A stretch of DNA of 64,000 nucleotides from Flavobacteriales bacterium. GTDB taxonomy: Bacteria > Bacteroidota > Bacteroidia > Flavobacteriales > CAJXXR01. Of the stretch, positions 7,714 through 16,588 are shown one piece after another; position 1 is the stretch's first letter; the number at the start of each line of letters is the position of its first letter. The stretch covers positions 124,001-188,000 of the forward strand of contig JAOAQX010000005.1 in assembly GCA_025210805.1 (NCBI GenBank), given 5' to 3'. A program made the translations under genes and the position numbers. The notes beneath the pieces are model-generated. The model was not told the origin of the DNA. It ran no database searches and saw nothing but the letters and a program-made list of their open reading frames with translations.

Positions 7714-8388
7714 TTAAAATCTATGATTAATACCAATATTCACAAAGTATGGGATGAGATAAGGTTTATAGCTTTTGAAGTTACTAGGCATACGATATCC
7801 AACTCTTAAATCCATGTCCCAGTTTTTCGCCATACGTGCTCCGCAGTTGAGTGATAGATTCCAATAATTGTTTTCATAATTATACCAACCATCTTTTACG
7901 TTAGGAAAAATACTTCTATAGTAATCAGTATGTTTAAAATATGCTCCCAAAAGGCGTTTATGCATCAGCTCTATTCCCATATACCATTTGTCTGAAAAAT
8001 ACCCAGGCATCAGACTTACGATGATGTTTTGAATATTGGCTTTGTGCACCGTATTTTTTAAGAATTTGTTTTCAGCCCCAATATTCACAATCATATTAAA
8101 AGATGTATTGTTAAGTACAGTAGTTGATAGGTTTATATTGAAATCTGAATAATTCATTTGGTAGGTTTTCCATCCAATATTTCCAAGAATTTTTTTGCTC
8201 GATTTACCCAAAGAAAGATTCATAACTCTACTGTAGGAAATACCTCCAACCAAAGCTGGATCCATTTCCAGATGAATGCTAACGCTATTTTTGTTGTCAT
8301 TTCTAAAAGCAAAAATATTATTTATTTGTTGAGCAATTACACTGTTTGTAAAGGCTAGGAATACGAAGAATGTTATTGTGTTTTTCAT
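7714..8388 (-). CDS. Exported barrel-like protein, unknown function
   Basis: Protein of 224 residues with a signal peptide ending SVIAQ. The mature part is rich in aromatic residues and alternating strand patterns (VSIHLEMDPALVGGISYS, WNLSLNCGARMAKNWDMDLRVGYR) and ends in NIGINHRF, a terminal Phe typical of outer-membrane beta-barrels. No specific family is recognised. Its start lies 11 bases after the stop of the hydrolase gene, so the two are probably co-transcribed. Confidence 0.65.
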   Translation of the reverse strand: MKNTITFFVFLAFTNSVIAQQINNIFAFRNDNKNSVSIHLEMDPALVGGISYSRVMNLSLGKSSKKILGNIGWKTYQMNYSDFNINLSTTVLNNTSFNMIVNIGAENKFLKNTVHKANIQNIIVSLMPGYFSDKWYMGIELMHKRLLGAYFKHTDYYRSIFPNVKDGWYNYENNYWNLSLNCGARMAKNWDMDLRVGYRMPSNFKSYKPYLIPYFVNIGINHRF

Positions 8389-8399
8389 CGTTTGTTTTT

Positions 8400-9362
8400 T
8401 TAGTTTTGAAAATAATCTCTAATAGAAGGAAGCGTTTTGGAATGAGCTAAAATCTCATAATGACTAGCTCCTTCAATGGTCATAATTTTATTGTTATATA
8501 AATTGAAATATGGAGCTTGATAGTTTTTTTGATAATCTACACCCAATCGTTCTGATGTTCCAGCAATAAAAAGTACATCGTTCTTGAAGTTCTCTTTGAT
8601 TCCTTTTGTAAAATCTGCCGAATAAGATTTATCCCAAAGTCCTCTCCATTCGTTAATAAAGTAGTTACAGCGATATCCTTGTCTAGTGTCTGTATCTTCA
8701 TGTGTTTTTTCTTCAAATTGGCTAGTCATTCTAAAATAGTCTGCTTTTTCATCATTTTGAGGAATTAGGTAATCGGAATTATTAAGAAAAGCTTGTAGTT
8801 CTTTGTCAAAGAAGTTTTTGGCTGTAGGATTTGTGTTTTCCATGGCTACCTTATTAAGTGGTCCAGGCTCAAGAAGTACTGTTTTTTTAACTCTATTTGG
8901 ATATTTTTGAATGTAGTATGATGCATACGCACCACCCCAAGAATGTCCAATAAGATACAGTTTTCTTGAAGGGCTAAAGTGGTTTCCTATCTCGTGTAAA
9001 TCCTTTAGATATTGAGGAGGCGTTAGTTTATCGTTTGCTGAACGTTCTGATAGCCCTGCACCTCTTTGATCCCAAAATACAAGAAAATAATCATCACTCA
9101 GGGATTTCCACCTGAGATAGGGTCGATAACTATTTCCTGGTCCTCCATGTAGAATAATCACAACTGGATTTGAAGGGTTTCCAAAGGTTTCTAAATGGAG
9201 TTTAGTCCCATCAGAAAGTGTAAATGAGGGAAGGCTTAAATCGTCTACAACGGTTTTAGGAACTAGATCACCTACAACAATGTCTTTTTTGTCGCAAGAA
9301 GTCAGTAGTCCTAAAAACAAGAGTGTTAAGACTAATAGTTTTGTTGATTTAATCGTTTTCAT
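8400..9362 (-). CDS. Alpha/beta hydrolase lipoprotein (proline iminopeptidase-like)
   Basis: Hydrolase of 320 residues with a lipoprotein signal (LLTSC, C23), so exported and lipid-anchored. It has the oxyanion motif HGGPG at 72-76, WDQRGAGLS at 97-105, the nucleophile elbow GHSWGG with S141, and a C-terminal catalytic His in EGASHYEIL. HGGPG plus DQRG are features of the S33 family (prolyl aminopeptidase and relatives), which remove N-terminal proline or act on small esters/amides. The exact substrate is unknown. It is the first gene of a likely operon with the barrel-like protein downstream. Confidence 0.85.
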   Translation of the reverse strand: MKTIKSTKLLVLTLLFLGLLTSCDKKDIVVGDLVPKTVVDDLSLPSFTLSDGTKLHLETFGNPSNPVVIILHGGPGNSYRPYLRWKSLSDDYFLVFWDQRGAGLSERSANDKLTPPQYLKDLHEIGNHFSPSRKLYLIGHSWGGAYASYYIQKYPNRVKKTVLLEPGPLNKVAMENTNPTAKNFFDKELQAFLNNSDYLIPQNDEKADYFRMTSQFEEKTHEDTDTRQGYRCNYFINEWRGLWDKSYSADFTKGIKENFKNDVLFIAGTSERLGVDYQKNYQAPYFNLYNNKIMTIEGASHYEILAHSKTLPSIRDYFQN

Positions 9363-9470
9363 CTTTTTTTGAATGCTAATTAATTTATAGCAAAGATGAA
9401 TACTGTTGAGGAATTGATTGTTCTAAATTATAAATTAGAACCTATTGATTCTGTAAATAACTCACACTGA

Positions 9471-10325
9471 TTATTCACTATAAAAATCAGGCTCAAGTCG
9501 TAAAACGGTTGCCTTCATTTCTTGGGCTTTATTTTTATTTCCAGATAATTCTAAGGCCTCGGCGTAGCTGTCATATACATTGGGTTTGTATGGGAATATT
9601 TGGGTGTTTATTTCAAAAATAGTAGTGGCAATGTCTAGTTTTTTTGCAGATAAATAAAGATAGCCAAGTGTGTTGAGTTCTTTTGATGCAGTGCAAATGC
9701 TTCCCAAGTTTTGAATCAAGGTGTCTTTGTATTTTTTGACGTATTCAATGGATTCGTTCTCTATTAAATACATGAGATAGTTTGCAGCACGATAATTGGG
9801 TTTAGAGGGGTAACCTAATGCAATCTGAGCCAAATCTGTTTCCATAGAATTTACTGGGGATTCAACAATTCTTCCTATTTCTTTGTTGTCACGATAGAAG
9901 ATAAAAGTAGGAACTCTATGGATGAGTTTTCCTTTTTCTTCCCCATTGGGTCCCACTTTCTTTTTATTGTCTAAATAGTATAGCCCAGTAAGTTTCAGAT
10001 GATCATTTGGGAGTTGTAAATCATCCCAAAGTTTAATAAACCTTGGCGTGTAGTATTTGCTGTCTCCACACCAAGTGCCGAGGAAAATTTCTACTTGAAC
10101 ATCTTCAAGATTGCTTGCCCAGTCTATTTCCTCGCTTTTTAAAGAAATGGATTCATAATATTTTTGATACCAAGTAGAAAAGCTGGTATCTGTTTTTAAA
10201 GTGGTAATATCAAAGGTTCCGCAAAGATGTTTTTTGCCTTTTTTATCTGTGTAGGTTTGATTTTTTTGAGAATATGAAAATGAAATAGAAAATAGAAAAA
10301 GTGAGAGTAAAAAAAGATTCTTCAT
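9471..10325 (-). CDS. Exported thioredoxin-fold protein with CxxS motif and C-terminal TPR-like region
   Basis: Protein of 284 residues with a signal peptide ending SFSYSQ. Residues about 60-165 form a thioredoxin fold: strand VEIFLGTWCGDS carries the active-site position as Cys-Gly-Asp-Ser instead of CxxC, and the cis-proline strand is VPTFIFYRD. The last 110 residues look helical and TPR-like (ELNTLGYLYLSAKKLDIA, NVYDSYAEALELSGNKNKA). With only one active-site Cys it cannot do simple dithiol exchange; isomerase, mixed-disulfide or non-redox roles are possible. It stands alone on the minus strand. Confidence 0.75.
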   Translation of the reverse strand: MKNLFLLSLFLFSISFSYSQKNQTYTDKKGKKHLCGTFDITTLKTDTSFSTWYQKYYESISLKSEEIDWASNLEDVQVEIFLGTWCGDSKYYTPRFIKLWDDLQLPNDHLKLTGLYYLDNKKKVGPNGEEKGKLIHRVPTFIFYRDNKEIGRIVESPVNSMETDLAQIALGYPSKPNYRAANYLMYLIENESIEYVKKYKDTLIQNLGSICTASKELNTLGYLYLSAKKLDIATTIFEINTQIFPYKPNVYDSYAEALELSGNKNKAQEMKATVLRLEPDFYSE

Positions 10326-10417
10326 ATATCGATTTGATTAGTTTGAGCATCAAGATAAGAAAACCATTTTTTCCATGCAAAATATTTACACTCTTTTAGC
10401 ATATTTTTAAGTGAGTT

Positions 10418-10548
10418 ATACCATTTACGGTGTTGCCCACATTGAAGAACTTGTCCCGATTTTTCGGGAGAGGAAGAGGGATGTTCTATAACGAATACTT
10501 CTAGAAATAAACGAAAACCTATGGGTAAATTAATACAATAAATGGTAT
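10418..10548. repeat. Family B repeat with perfect 10-bp terminal inverted repeats
   Basis: The element starts ATACCATTTA (10418-10427) and ends TAAATGGTAT (10539-10548), which are exact inverted copies. Inside are a CCCGA-4-TCGGG hairpin and a segment TTCTATAACGAATACTTC related to sequences near 30810 and 49800. It has no ORF. It sits between the thioredoxin-like gene and mutS2. Confidence 0.75.
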
Positions 10549-10593
10549 AACCTACAAAAGTTGGTACTTTTGTAATGCATTTTGAACAAGGAG

Positions 10594-12675
10594 ATGAAAA
10601 AGATAAAGAACTCAGTAAAAGAAGAATTAGAATTTAGTAAAGTTTTGGATTGGCTCAAAGAGCATTCGGAAAGCGAAAAAAACAAGACATATTTCCAAAA
10701 TATTCAACCTTATTCCACTATTAGGAATTTAGGTGGGCATTTTTGTGTTTTGGAGGAATTTTCTCATCTTCAGGAAGATACTGTTTTTCCTAGTTTTCAG
10801 TACAAAGACTTAATTAAAATCAATAAGGTGCTGCGAATTGAAAATGCCATTCTGCAAATAGATGACTTTTTTGATCTACTGACCACGATAGATTGGGCGA
10901 ATAAAGTCATAAGATATTTTAAGAATAATGTGGAAGGCAGTCCTATGCTCAGGAAAATGTTTGAGGTTTTGGGCCTTGAAAAAGTCTTGGTAAAGGAAAT
11001 TCTAAAAGTGTTTAATGCACAAAAAGAAGTAAAATCCACTGCTAGTAATGCTTTACAGGAAATAAGAATAAAAAAAGAACAAGTAAGGCGTTCGAGTGCC
11101 AAAAAATTTCAATCTGCCGTTACCCGCTATGGGAAAAACGGCTTTCTTGCCGAAACGGTGGAAACCTATATGGACAATACAAGGCTTCTGGCAGTACTTG
11201 CAGAACATAAGAAAAAAGTATCGGGTAGGCGTTTTGGAGAGAGTAAATCGGGTAATGTGGTATATATAGAGCCACAGGAATGTAGCTCTTATAATCGAGA
11301 TTTTTTCAACCTTTTGGAAGAAGAAAAAGAAGAAATAAGAAAGATTTTGCTGGAGCTTACTCAGGTTTTTCGAGAAAGAAAAGACTTTGTAAAAGAGCAA
11401 AGTATCATCCAAGAAAAACTGGATAGATTACACGCTATTATCCGTGTTGGGAAATTGTATTCTGGAGTCATTCCAAAGATTTCTAAACAAAGAAAAATGG
11501 TTTGGAAAGATGCTTTTCATCCGCTTTTGGTAGTGAACTACAAAGATAAAGGAAGAAAGGTTTTTCCACAAAATATCGAGCTGAGTGATTATCAAAATAT
11601 GATTGTTATTTCGGGACCGAATGCTGGAGGGAAATCTATAAGTTTGAAAACAGTTGGACTGCTCCAATTGATGTTCCAGTGCGGAATAAAAGTCCCTGTT
11701 CATAGCGATAGTACTTTTTGTATGATCGAAGAGATTTTTACGGATATTGGAGATAATCAATCTATAGAAAATGAGTTGAGTACTTATAGTCATAGACTCA
11801 AGAAAATGAAAGAGATTTTGGAGTTTTCAACACCCAATTCCATGATTCTCATTGATGAATTTGGGTCGGGGTCAGATCCTATTTTGGGAGGGGCTTTGGC
11901 TTCTGTTTTCTTTGAAGAACTGTATAAAAAAGGAAGTTTTTCTGTACTTACTACGCATTATGGTGTCATTAAACTGATGGCAGAAGAAATGAGTGGTGTG
12001 CAAAATGCTTCTATGCTTTTTGATGAGAAAAAACTAAAACCACTTTACCAGCTTCATGTGGGGAGACCGGGGAGTTCTTTTACTTTTGAGGTGGCTCAAA
12101 ATATCGGAATTCCCGAAGAAATCATCAGAAAAGGAAAGGAAAAAGTGAGTGATGAGAATATGAAATACGAAGAACTCGTCAATCAATACCAAAAACTCAA
12201 TACGGCTTTAGAATTCGAAAAACAGAACCTCAGAAAAAAAACGAAAAGAACGCATACACTCAAAAAAGAGTTTGATAAAAAACTGGAATATTTAGATCAG
12301 AAAGAGAAGAATTTAATCGGTAGAGTTGAGGAAAATGACCGCCAACTCAATCTTGGGAAAAAACTCGAAAAAATTATCATTCAATACAAAAGAGGAAGGA
12401 AAACAAGAGAGGTTTTCCAGCAGTTTAAAAAATTGGTAGAAACCGAATCCAGAGTAGAAGTTACTACGAAAAAACGCCCTCCTGTTTTTAAAGAAAGAAA
12501 AAGCGAGGAAATGCCCGATTTCAAAGAAGGAGATTTGGTAAGGCTCGTAGGAGGTTCTGATGCAGGACAGATTATTGAATTAAAAAGAACCAAAGCCACG
12601 GTCTTGTTTGGAAATCTAAAAACACAAATTGATTTGAATAAAATTGAAAAAATTCGGAAGGATTATCGGAAGTGA
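10594..12675 (+). CDS. MutS2 family ATPase lacking an Smr domain
   Basis: DNA-binding ABC-type ATPase of the MutS2 family (recombination control or ribosome-collision handling in other bacteria). From the ATG at 10594, preceded by AAGGAG, the product has 693 residues. It has MutS-like core and lever helices (residues about 1-330), Walker A GPNAGGKS near 340-347, Walker B ILIDEFGSGSDP near 418-429, a long coiled coil (about 530-620) and a KOW-like strand region ending LFGNLKTQIDLNKIEKI. There is no C-terminal Smr nuclease domain, so the protein is roughly 90 residues shorter than Smr-bearing MutS2. Short forms may be normal for this clade. The last 70 bases of conserved 3' sequence are duplicated 720 bp downstream. 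Confidence 0.88.
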   Translation: MKKIKNSVKEELEFSKVLDWLKEHSESEKNKTYFQNIQPYSTIRNLGGHFCVLEEFSHLQEDTVFPSFQYKDLIKINKVLRIENAILQIDDFFDLLTTIDWANKVIRYFKNNVEGSPMLRKMFEVLGLEKVLVKEILKVFNAQKEVKSTASNALQEIRIKKEQVRRSSAKKFQSAVTRYGKNGFLAETVETYMDNTRLLAVLAEHKKKVSGRRFGESKSGNVVYIEPQECSSYNRDFFNLLEEEKEEIRKILLELTQVFRERKDFVKEQSIIQEKLDRLHAIIRVGKLYSGVIPKISKQRKMVWKDAFHPLLVVNYKDKGRKVFPQNIELSDYQNMIVISGPNAGGKSISLKTVGLLQLMFQCGIKVPVHSDSTFCMIEEIFTDIGDNQSIENELSTYSHRLKKMKEILEFSTPNSMILIDEFGSGSDPILGGALASVFFEELYKKGSFSVLTTHYGVIKLMAEEMSGVQNASMLFDEKKLKPLYQLHVGRPGSSFTFEVAQNIGIPEEIIRKGKEKVSDENMKYEELVNQYQKLNTALEFEKQNLRKKTKRTHTLKKEFDKKLEYLDQKEKNLIGRVEENDRQLNLGKKLEKIIIQYKRGRKTREVFQQFKKLVETESRVEVTTKKRPPVFKERKSEEMPDFKEGDLVRLVGGSDAGQIIELKRTKATVLFGNLKTQIDLNKIEKIRKDYRK
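12582..12651 (+). repeat. Direct repeat copy 1 (inside the mutS2 3' end)
   Basis: These 70 bases, coding for the last strand region of MutS2, recur at 13302-13371 with a single mismatch (12640 A versus G). The offset is exactly 720 bp. Confidence 0.95.
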
Positions 12676-12717
12676 TTTTTTATATTTGAGTGTTTTGCAA
12701 TTGTTTAACTGGTGTTT

Positions 12718-13284
12718 ATGAGGGCTGTATTTGTTTTTTTGTTAGGACTTGTTTTGTTTCAAATCAATATTTCTTGTGGTAATCATAATGAAAAGTTGGA
12801 TAGACAGTATTCTTATCAAGATTATAATTTTCAGGACTATGATGGAGTAGTTATTCGCTCTTTTAGAGTTCATTTTAGTATGGAAATACGAGATAGCGTT
12901 CATAAGCTTAGATATATTTATGAAGACACTGAAAAACAAGATACGATAACATTTAGATTAAGTGAAAATTCAGATTTTTTGCCAGAGTATTTTTCAAATG
13001 GTAAAAAATCTAATAAAGTGTTTGATTTTGTTTCAAGTAAAAATTATACTTTTAATGGGCAGTCTTATCAGGTCTATAAATATGCAAGGAACTATTTAGC
13101 TGTAGATGGATGTGTTATCTATTTTTGGTGCCCCAATTTTGGAATTATTTTAAAAAGATCTGCTACTTGGAGAAATTATCAAAAATTACAGATGAATCAG
13201 CCTGCTGAAAATGAGAAGCTCAACATTCTTGTGGAGTTGTTATATCAAGATTCAGAGTTTTATAAAGGTTGTTTGCCTAGGTGA
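12718..13284 (+). CDS. Hypothetical lipoprotein inside the mutS2-tail duplication
   Basis: Protein of 188 residues with a signal sequence ending in lipobox NISC (about residue 20), so probably a lipoprotein. The mature part has alternating charged and aromatic strands (DYDGVVIRSFRVHFSMEI, TITFRLSENSDFLPEYF, CVIYFWCPNFGIILKRS). No family is recognised. A GTG at 12712 is possible but the ATG at 12718 gives a cleaner signal peptide. The gene lies exactly between mutS2 and a second, partial copy of the mutS2 3' end, so it probably arrived with that duplication. Confidence 0.65.
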   Translation: MRAVFVFLLGLVLFQINISCGNHNEKLDRQYSYQDYNFQDYDGVVIRSFRVHFSMEIRDSVHKLRYIYEDTEKQDTITFRLSENSDFLPEYFSNGKKSNKVFDFVSSKNYTFNGQSYQVYKYARNYLAVDGCVIYFWCPNFGIILKRSATWRNYQKLQMNQPAENEKLNILVELLYQDSEFYKGCLPR

Positions 13285-13301
13285 TTATTTCGACAATTTG
13301 A

Positions 13302-13371
13302 AAAAAGAACCAAAGCCACGGTCTTGTTTGGAAATCTAAAAACACAAATTGATTTGAATGAAATTGAAAAA
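13302..13371 (+). pseudogene. Direct repeat copy 2: detached mutS2 3' fragment
   Basis: Copy of 12582-12651 with one mismatch, lying 18 bases after the stop of the intervening lipoprotein gene. It has no start and is not a gene on its own. After 13371 the match to mutS2 stops abruptly, two codons before the mutS2 end region diverges. Confidence 0.9.
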
Positions 13372-13401
13372 GTAATAATGTTGAATTAATAAAATCGATA
13401 T

Positions 13402-14193
13402 ATGAGATCAGTACTTGTCGTGATAATTTTTTCAGTTTTCCTAAGCTCTTGTGATATGGAAGTACATTCTGCGAAGCGTTGTAAGGATGAATTTAAGGTG
13501 CCCATTCTTCTTGATAATAGAGCTAATGAAAGTTTACCAAAACTAAATTCGAAGAAATTCGGGAATGCATATTACCCTATTGTTTATGTAGGTGATTATG
13601 AAGATTCTATAAGTGTCAGTTATTTGTATTCTTATATTCCTGCAAAATTACCTCCGCCAGCAATAGTGGTGCTTTCTGATTCTACATTGAAATACAAGAA
13701 GTCTAAAAGAATTGATGAAGAAAGAGCAAAGCGTTTAGAGCATTTGGAGTTGGTAAATCCTTACTTCACTGATGATTATTCTTTTGATTGTCAACAGTAC
13801 TCGGTATTTGATTCTCTTCAATTGATAGTTGATACCAGTCAGACTGTAGGTAATTGGAGTTTAGATTATCAAATACCCGTGTTGGGATATCCTGTATTGA
13901 TTAATAATAGTAGTAAGGATACTGTTTGTGTAGGTTTTGGAGAATTGAGTATAAGACTGCAAGCACAAGATACTTTAGGGTATTGGCAAGATATTGAAAA
14001 AGGAAGAATGATAGGTTTTGGTACAGGAGTTCCTTGGCTTTTTATTCCTTCTCAAAAATGTTTGGTTACTTTGGTTTCTGTTTATAATGGAGTATTTGAA
14101 ACTAAACTGAGATTAAGGATTGGTAACAAGTACTCAAATGAGTTTAGAGGAAATATTAATTTGTCACAGTTTATTCAAAAGGAGAGGAGTTAG
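13402..14193 (+). CDS. Hypothetical lipoprotein
   Basis: Protein of 263 residues with signal peptide and lipobox LSSC at about residue 17. The middle contains a KKSKRIDEERAKRLEHLELVNPYF segment and DSLQLIVDTSQTVGNWSLDYQIP. The C-terminal half has strand-like repeats (YPVLINNSSKDTVCVGFGELSIRL, CLVTLVSVYNGVFETKLRLRI). No family is recognised. It lies 31 bp after the detached mutS2 fragment. The two neighbouring lipoproteins do not look like copies of each other. No terminator is clear downstream. Confidence 0.65.
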   Translation: MRSVLVVIIFSVFLSSCDMEVHSAKRCKDEFKVPILLDNRANESLPKLNSKKFGNAYYPIVYVGDYEDSISVSYLYSYIPAKLPPPAIVVLSDSTLKYKKSKRIDEERAKRLEHLELVNPYFTDDYSFDCQQYSVFDSLQLIVDTSQTVGNWSLDYQIPVLGYPVLINNSSKDTVCVGFGELSIRLQAQDTLGYWQDIEKGRMIGFGTGVPWLFIPSQKCLVTLVSVYNGVFETKLRLRIGNKYSNEFRGNINLSQFIQKERS

Positions 14194-14230
14194 TTGTCCG
14201 ATAATTGGTGTTTTTTATTTAATGATAGTG

Positions 14231-15859
14231 TTATCTAATCTTAATAATTTTTTTCGAAACAAATGATTCATCTGAAATAATATTTAGAAAATAAATTGAT
14301 GGAGGATAGTTTGATAAGTCGAATTGTATAAAATTTTCTTTTGTCGTTTTGGAAAGGATAACTTTACCTTTTAAGTCATATATTTTAATTTTGATAACAT
14401 CTGCAATCGATTTTAAATGCAGGTTAAAAATACCGGTTGAAGGATTTGGAGAGACGCTAATTTGAGATGAGCTTATGTTGTTTTCAAAAATAGATATTGG
14501 ATTTGTTAAAATATCAAAATTTGAATAACGAGCTATAAATATATCTTCGAGATAATCTGTTGTCAACGAGTGGTCTGAGTTGTTTAGGTCAAGGTTGATC
14601 GTATTAAGAAAATGACCGCAAATAATCGCTGTGTCGTTATAAATCTTGAAGCCGCTAATGAAATCATTATAGCTTCCGCCCAAGAATTGTGAAGAAGCAC
14701 AATATTTAAAATTGCTGTCATATTTCGCAATATAATTACCAAATCCAGCATTAGTTAGAGTTAGATAATCATCTGGGTCGAAATTAGCTTTGAAGTTTAT
14801 AAATCCTACAGTATAAATATTTCCATTATTATCAGTTTCAATAAGGTATGGTTCTGGACTTTTGCCATTAAAGTTTTTTGCCCAATGAATATTATCTAGG
14901 GTATCAAACATTGCTATAAAATCTCTTTCTATTGGATACTTCCCGTGTGGAGAATTTCCATACTCCAAATTTGAAATCGAAATAGTGTCGTTATTTCCAT
15001 AAAGCGACATAGTTCCCCAAAATTTCCCATATATAATTAACTTATTATTCTTAGTTCTTTTAATGAACCCACCACTAACAGAACCACTAGAAAGCCCATA
15101 TAGTTTATTGGAAATCAAATCTCCATTCATAAGGTCATGTTTTTCTACCAGAAGTTTTTTCTCACTAAATGTAGATGAATAAAAGGGGGTTTTGAAATTT
15201 TTTATTGCATAAAATACAGATTTGTTGAGTAGTTCAGGATTACCATTTATCTTTTTTGTCCAGATTAATTGTAGTGTAGAATTGAATTTAGACAAATAAT
15301 CGTTGGAGTATGTGAAAATATTATTCTGATGATCGATAAAGATCTTAGTATTTATATTATCGGTTGCAATTGAAGGAAGACGATTAACAGCTTTGAAAGT
15401 ACCATTTTCATTGTATTTTGCTATAAATCCATTTGATGGAGAACAATCAAAACTGTAAACTCCGTTTGAAGGATCGAAATCAATATTACCAACGCTTTTA
15501 CCTATTATATATACATTTAGGGAATCGTCAACTAGTAATTTAGCCCCTTTTTCCCATGCTTGACCTCCTAATGCAAATGACCAAATGTGATGTAGGCTTT
15601 CATCATACTTTGCAACAAAAATATCATTTGAATTTACTCCTTGTGCCTGATGGTAATTGGGATTTCCATTAGGATTAAAATCAACTGAATTTGAAAATCC
15701 ACCAGTGATATATATATTCCCTAAATTGTCTTTAACGATATCCCAAGCTTTGTCTTCATAAGATCCTCCAATTTTTAAACTAGATTCAATGGTTTGCGAA
15801 AAACTTGATGAATATAAAAAGATAAAAGCAAGTGTCAAAGAGGAAATTATATTTCTCAT
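14231..15859 (-). CDS. T9SS type A-sorted secreted protein with beta-propeller-like repeats
   Basis: Protein of 542 residues with a signal peptide ending SSSFSQ. The body has repeated segments such as GGSYEDKAWDIVKDNLGNIYITGGF, ILVDDSLNVYIIGKSVGNIDFDP and ETDNNGNIYTVGFINFKANFDP: the D-x-x-G-N-I-Y-x-x-G pattern of SBBP-type propeller blades. The last 75 residues (SVSPNPSTGIFNL, IKIYDLKGKVIL, ending KKIIKIR) match the Por secretion-system C-terminal sorting domain, so it should be exported by the PorP/GldKLMN machine and attached to the cell surface or released. Ligand or activity is unknown. Confidence 0.88.
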   Translation of the reverse strand: MRNIISSLTLAFIFLYSSSFSQTIESSLKIGGSYEDKAWDIVKDNLGNIYITGGFSNSVDFNPNGNPNYHQAQGVNSNDIFVAKYDESLHHIWSFALGGQAWEKGAKLLVDDSLNVYIIGKSVGNIDFDPSNGVYSFDCSPSNGFIAKYNENGTFKAVNRLPSIATDNINTKIFIDHQNNIFTYSNDYLSKFNSTLQLIWTKKINGNPELLNKSVFYAIKNFKTPFYSSTFSEKKLLVEKHDLMNGDLISNKLYGLSSGSVSGGFIKRTKNNKLIIYGKFWGTMSLYGNNDTISISNLEYGNSPHGKYPIERDFIAMFDTLDNIHWAKNFNGKSPEPYLIETDNNGNIYTVGFINFKANFDPDDYLTLTNAGFGNYIAKYDSNFKYCASSQFLGGSYNDFISGFKIYNDTAIICGHFLNTINLDLNNSDHSLTTDYLEDIFIARYSNFDILTNPISIFENNISSSQISVSPNPSTGIFNLHLKSIADVIKIKIYDLKGKVILSKTTKENFIQFDLSNYPPSIYFLNIISDESFVSKKIIKIR

Positions 15860-16159
15860 TTTTACAATATTTGAGGTGAAGATTTTAAGAATTTTACTTC
15901 TTATTGTTGTAATAAGCGTTATGGTTCTATAACTGTTTTCTTGAGGTTAGGTAAAAAAGTATATCAATTTACGAAATTTATTGGTATTAAGGGAGTTAGT
16001 TTTGATTGTTTTTCTGCTAGAGAGCTATTGATATTAAAAGTGAATGGGTCGGTAGTAGTGTTTTGGGGGTTCTTGTTTAATTCTAACTTAACTTGACAAA
16101 AGAATCTCTTGACGAACTATTTGACCTTTATTTAGTGAACTAAAGTTGCGATGAGCGAA
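15860..16159. other. Intergenic region, possible decayed reading frame
   Basis: About 300 bases without a supported gene. On the plus strand one frame is open for about 70 codons up to a TGA at 16094-16096 but contains no ATG. Another frame just upstream encodes a short hydrophobic peptide beginning at a GTG near 15888. They could be pieces of one frameshifted small exported protein, or chance. Confidence 0.25.
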
Positions 16160-16588
16160 TTAATGCTTTCTATAAAATTTTGGTAACAACTTCCGTCCTA
16201 TAAGCATCTGTGAAAAATGAATCAAAATAGAGACCAAGAAACCTATTGTTACAAAAAATGATACTTCATAAGTTAATCTTTCCCAACCAATGTGATTCTT
16301 ATTATAGAGAAAATAAAGAATGCTAATAGAAATATTGAGAGCTAAAAAGACTACCCAATGATATTGGTATTTTTTAAAAACTCGAATAGTCAGTGGTGAT
16401 AAAAGCAGAAAGAAAAATCTGTAAAAAAAATACGTCAGACTTAAATCTGAAATAACAGTCAATTTTCCTAAAAGTTTTGAGTGGGCATTATACATCAAGA
16501 AAGATTCTATCAAAAATTCCAACAAAACAAAGCTTGAAAAAATTAATACGGTGTTGATTACTATAGATGTTAAATAAAATCGAAACAT
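16160..16588 (-). CDS. Small integral membrane protein
   Basis: Protein of 142 residues, strongly hydrophobic, with about four membrane segments: IVINTVLIFSSFVLLEFLI near the start, a central aromatic FFYRFFFLLLSPLTI, VVFLALNISISILYFLY, and VSFFVTIGFLVSILIHF. It ends with a basic tail IGRKLLPKFYRKH. No family is recognised. Its ATG overlaps the stop codon of a decayed upstream frame (TAATG), showing that it was once, and may still be, the second gene of an operon whose first gene has been inactivated. Confidence 0.6.
   Translation of the reverse strand: MFRFYLTSIVINTVLIFSSFVLLEFLIESFLMYNAHSKLLGKLTVISDLSLTYFFYRFFFLLLSPLTIRVFKKYQYHWVVFLALNISISILYFLYNKNHIGWERLTYEVSFFVTIGFLVSILIHFSQMLIGRKLLPKFYRKH

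Noticed and set aside
7458-7736. Minus-strand ORF of 92 codons overlapping the lipoprotein and barrel-like genes
   Set aside because: It overlaps both better-supported genes in another frame and has no signal or domain pattern.
11053-11793. Antisense ORFs inside mutS2
   Set aside because: Shadow frames of a well-conserved coding sequence.
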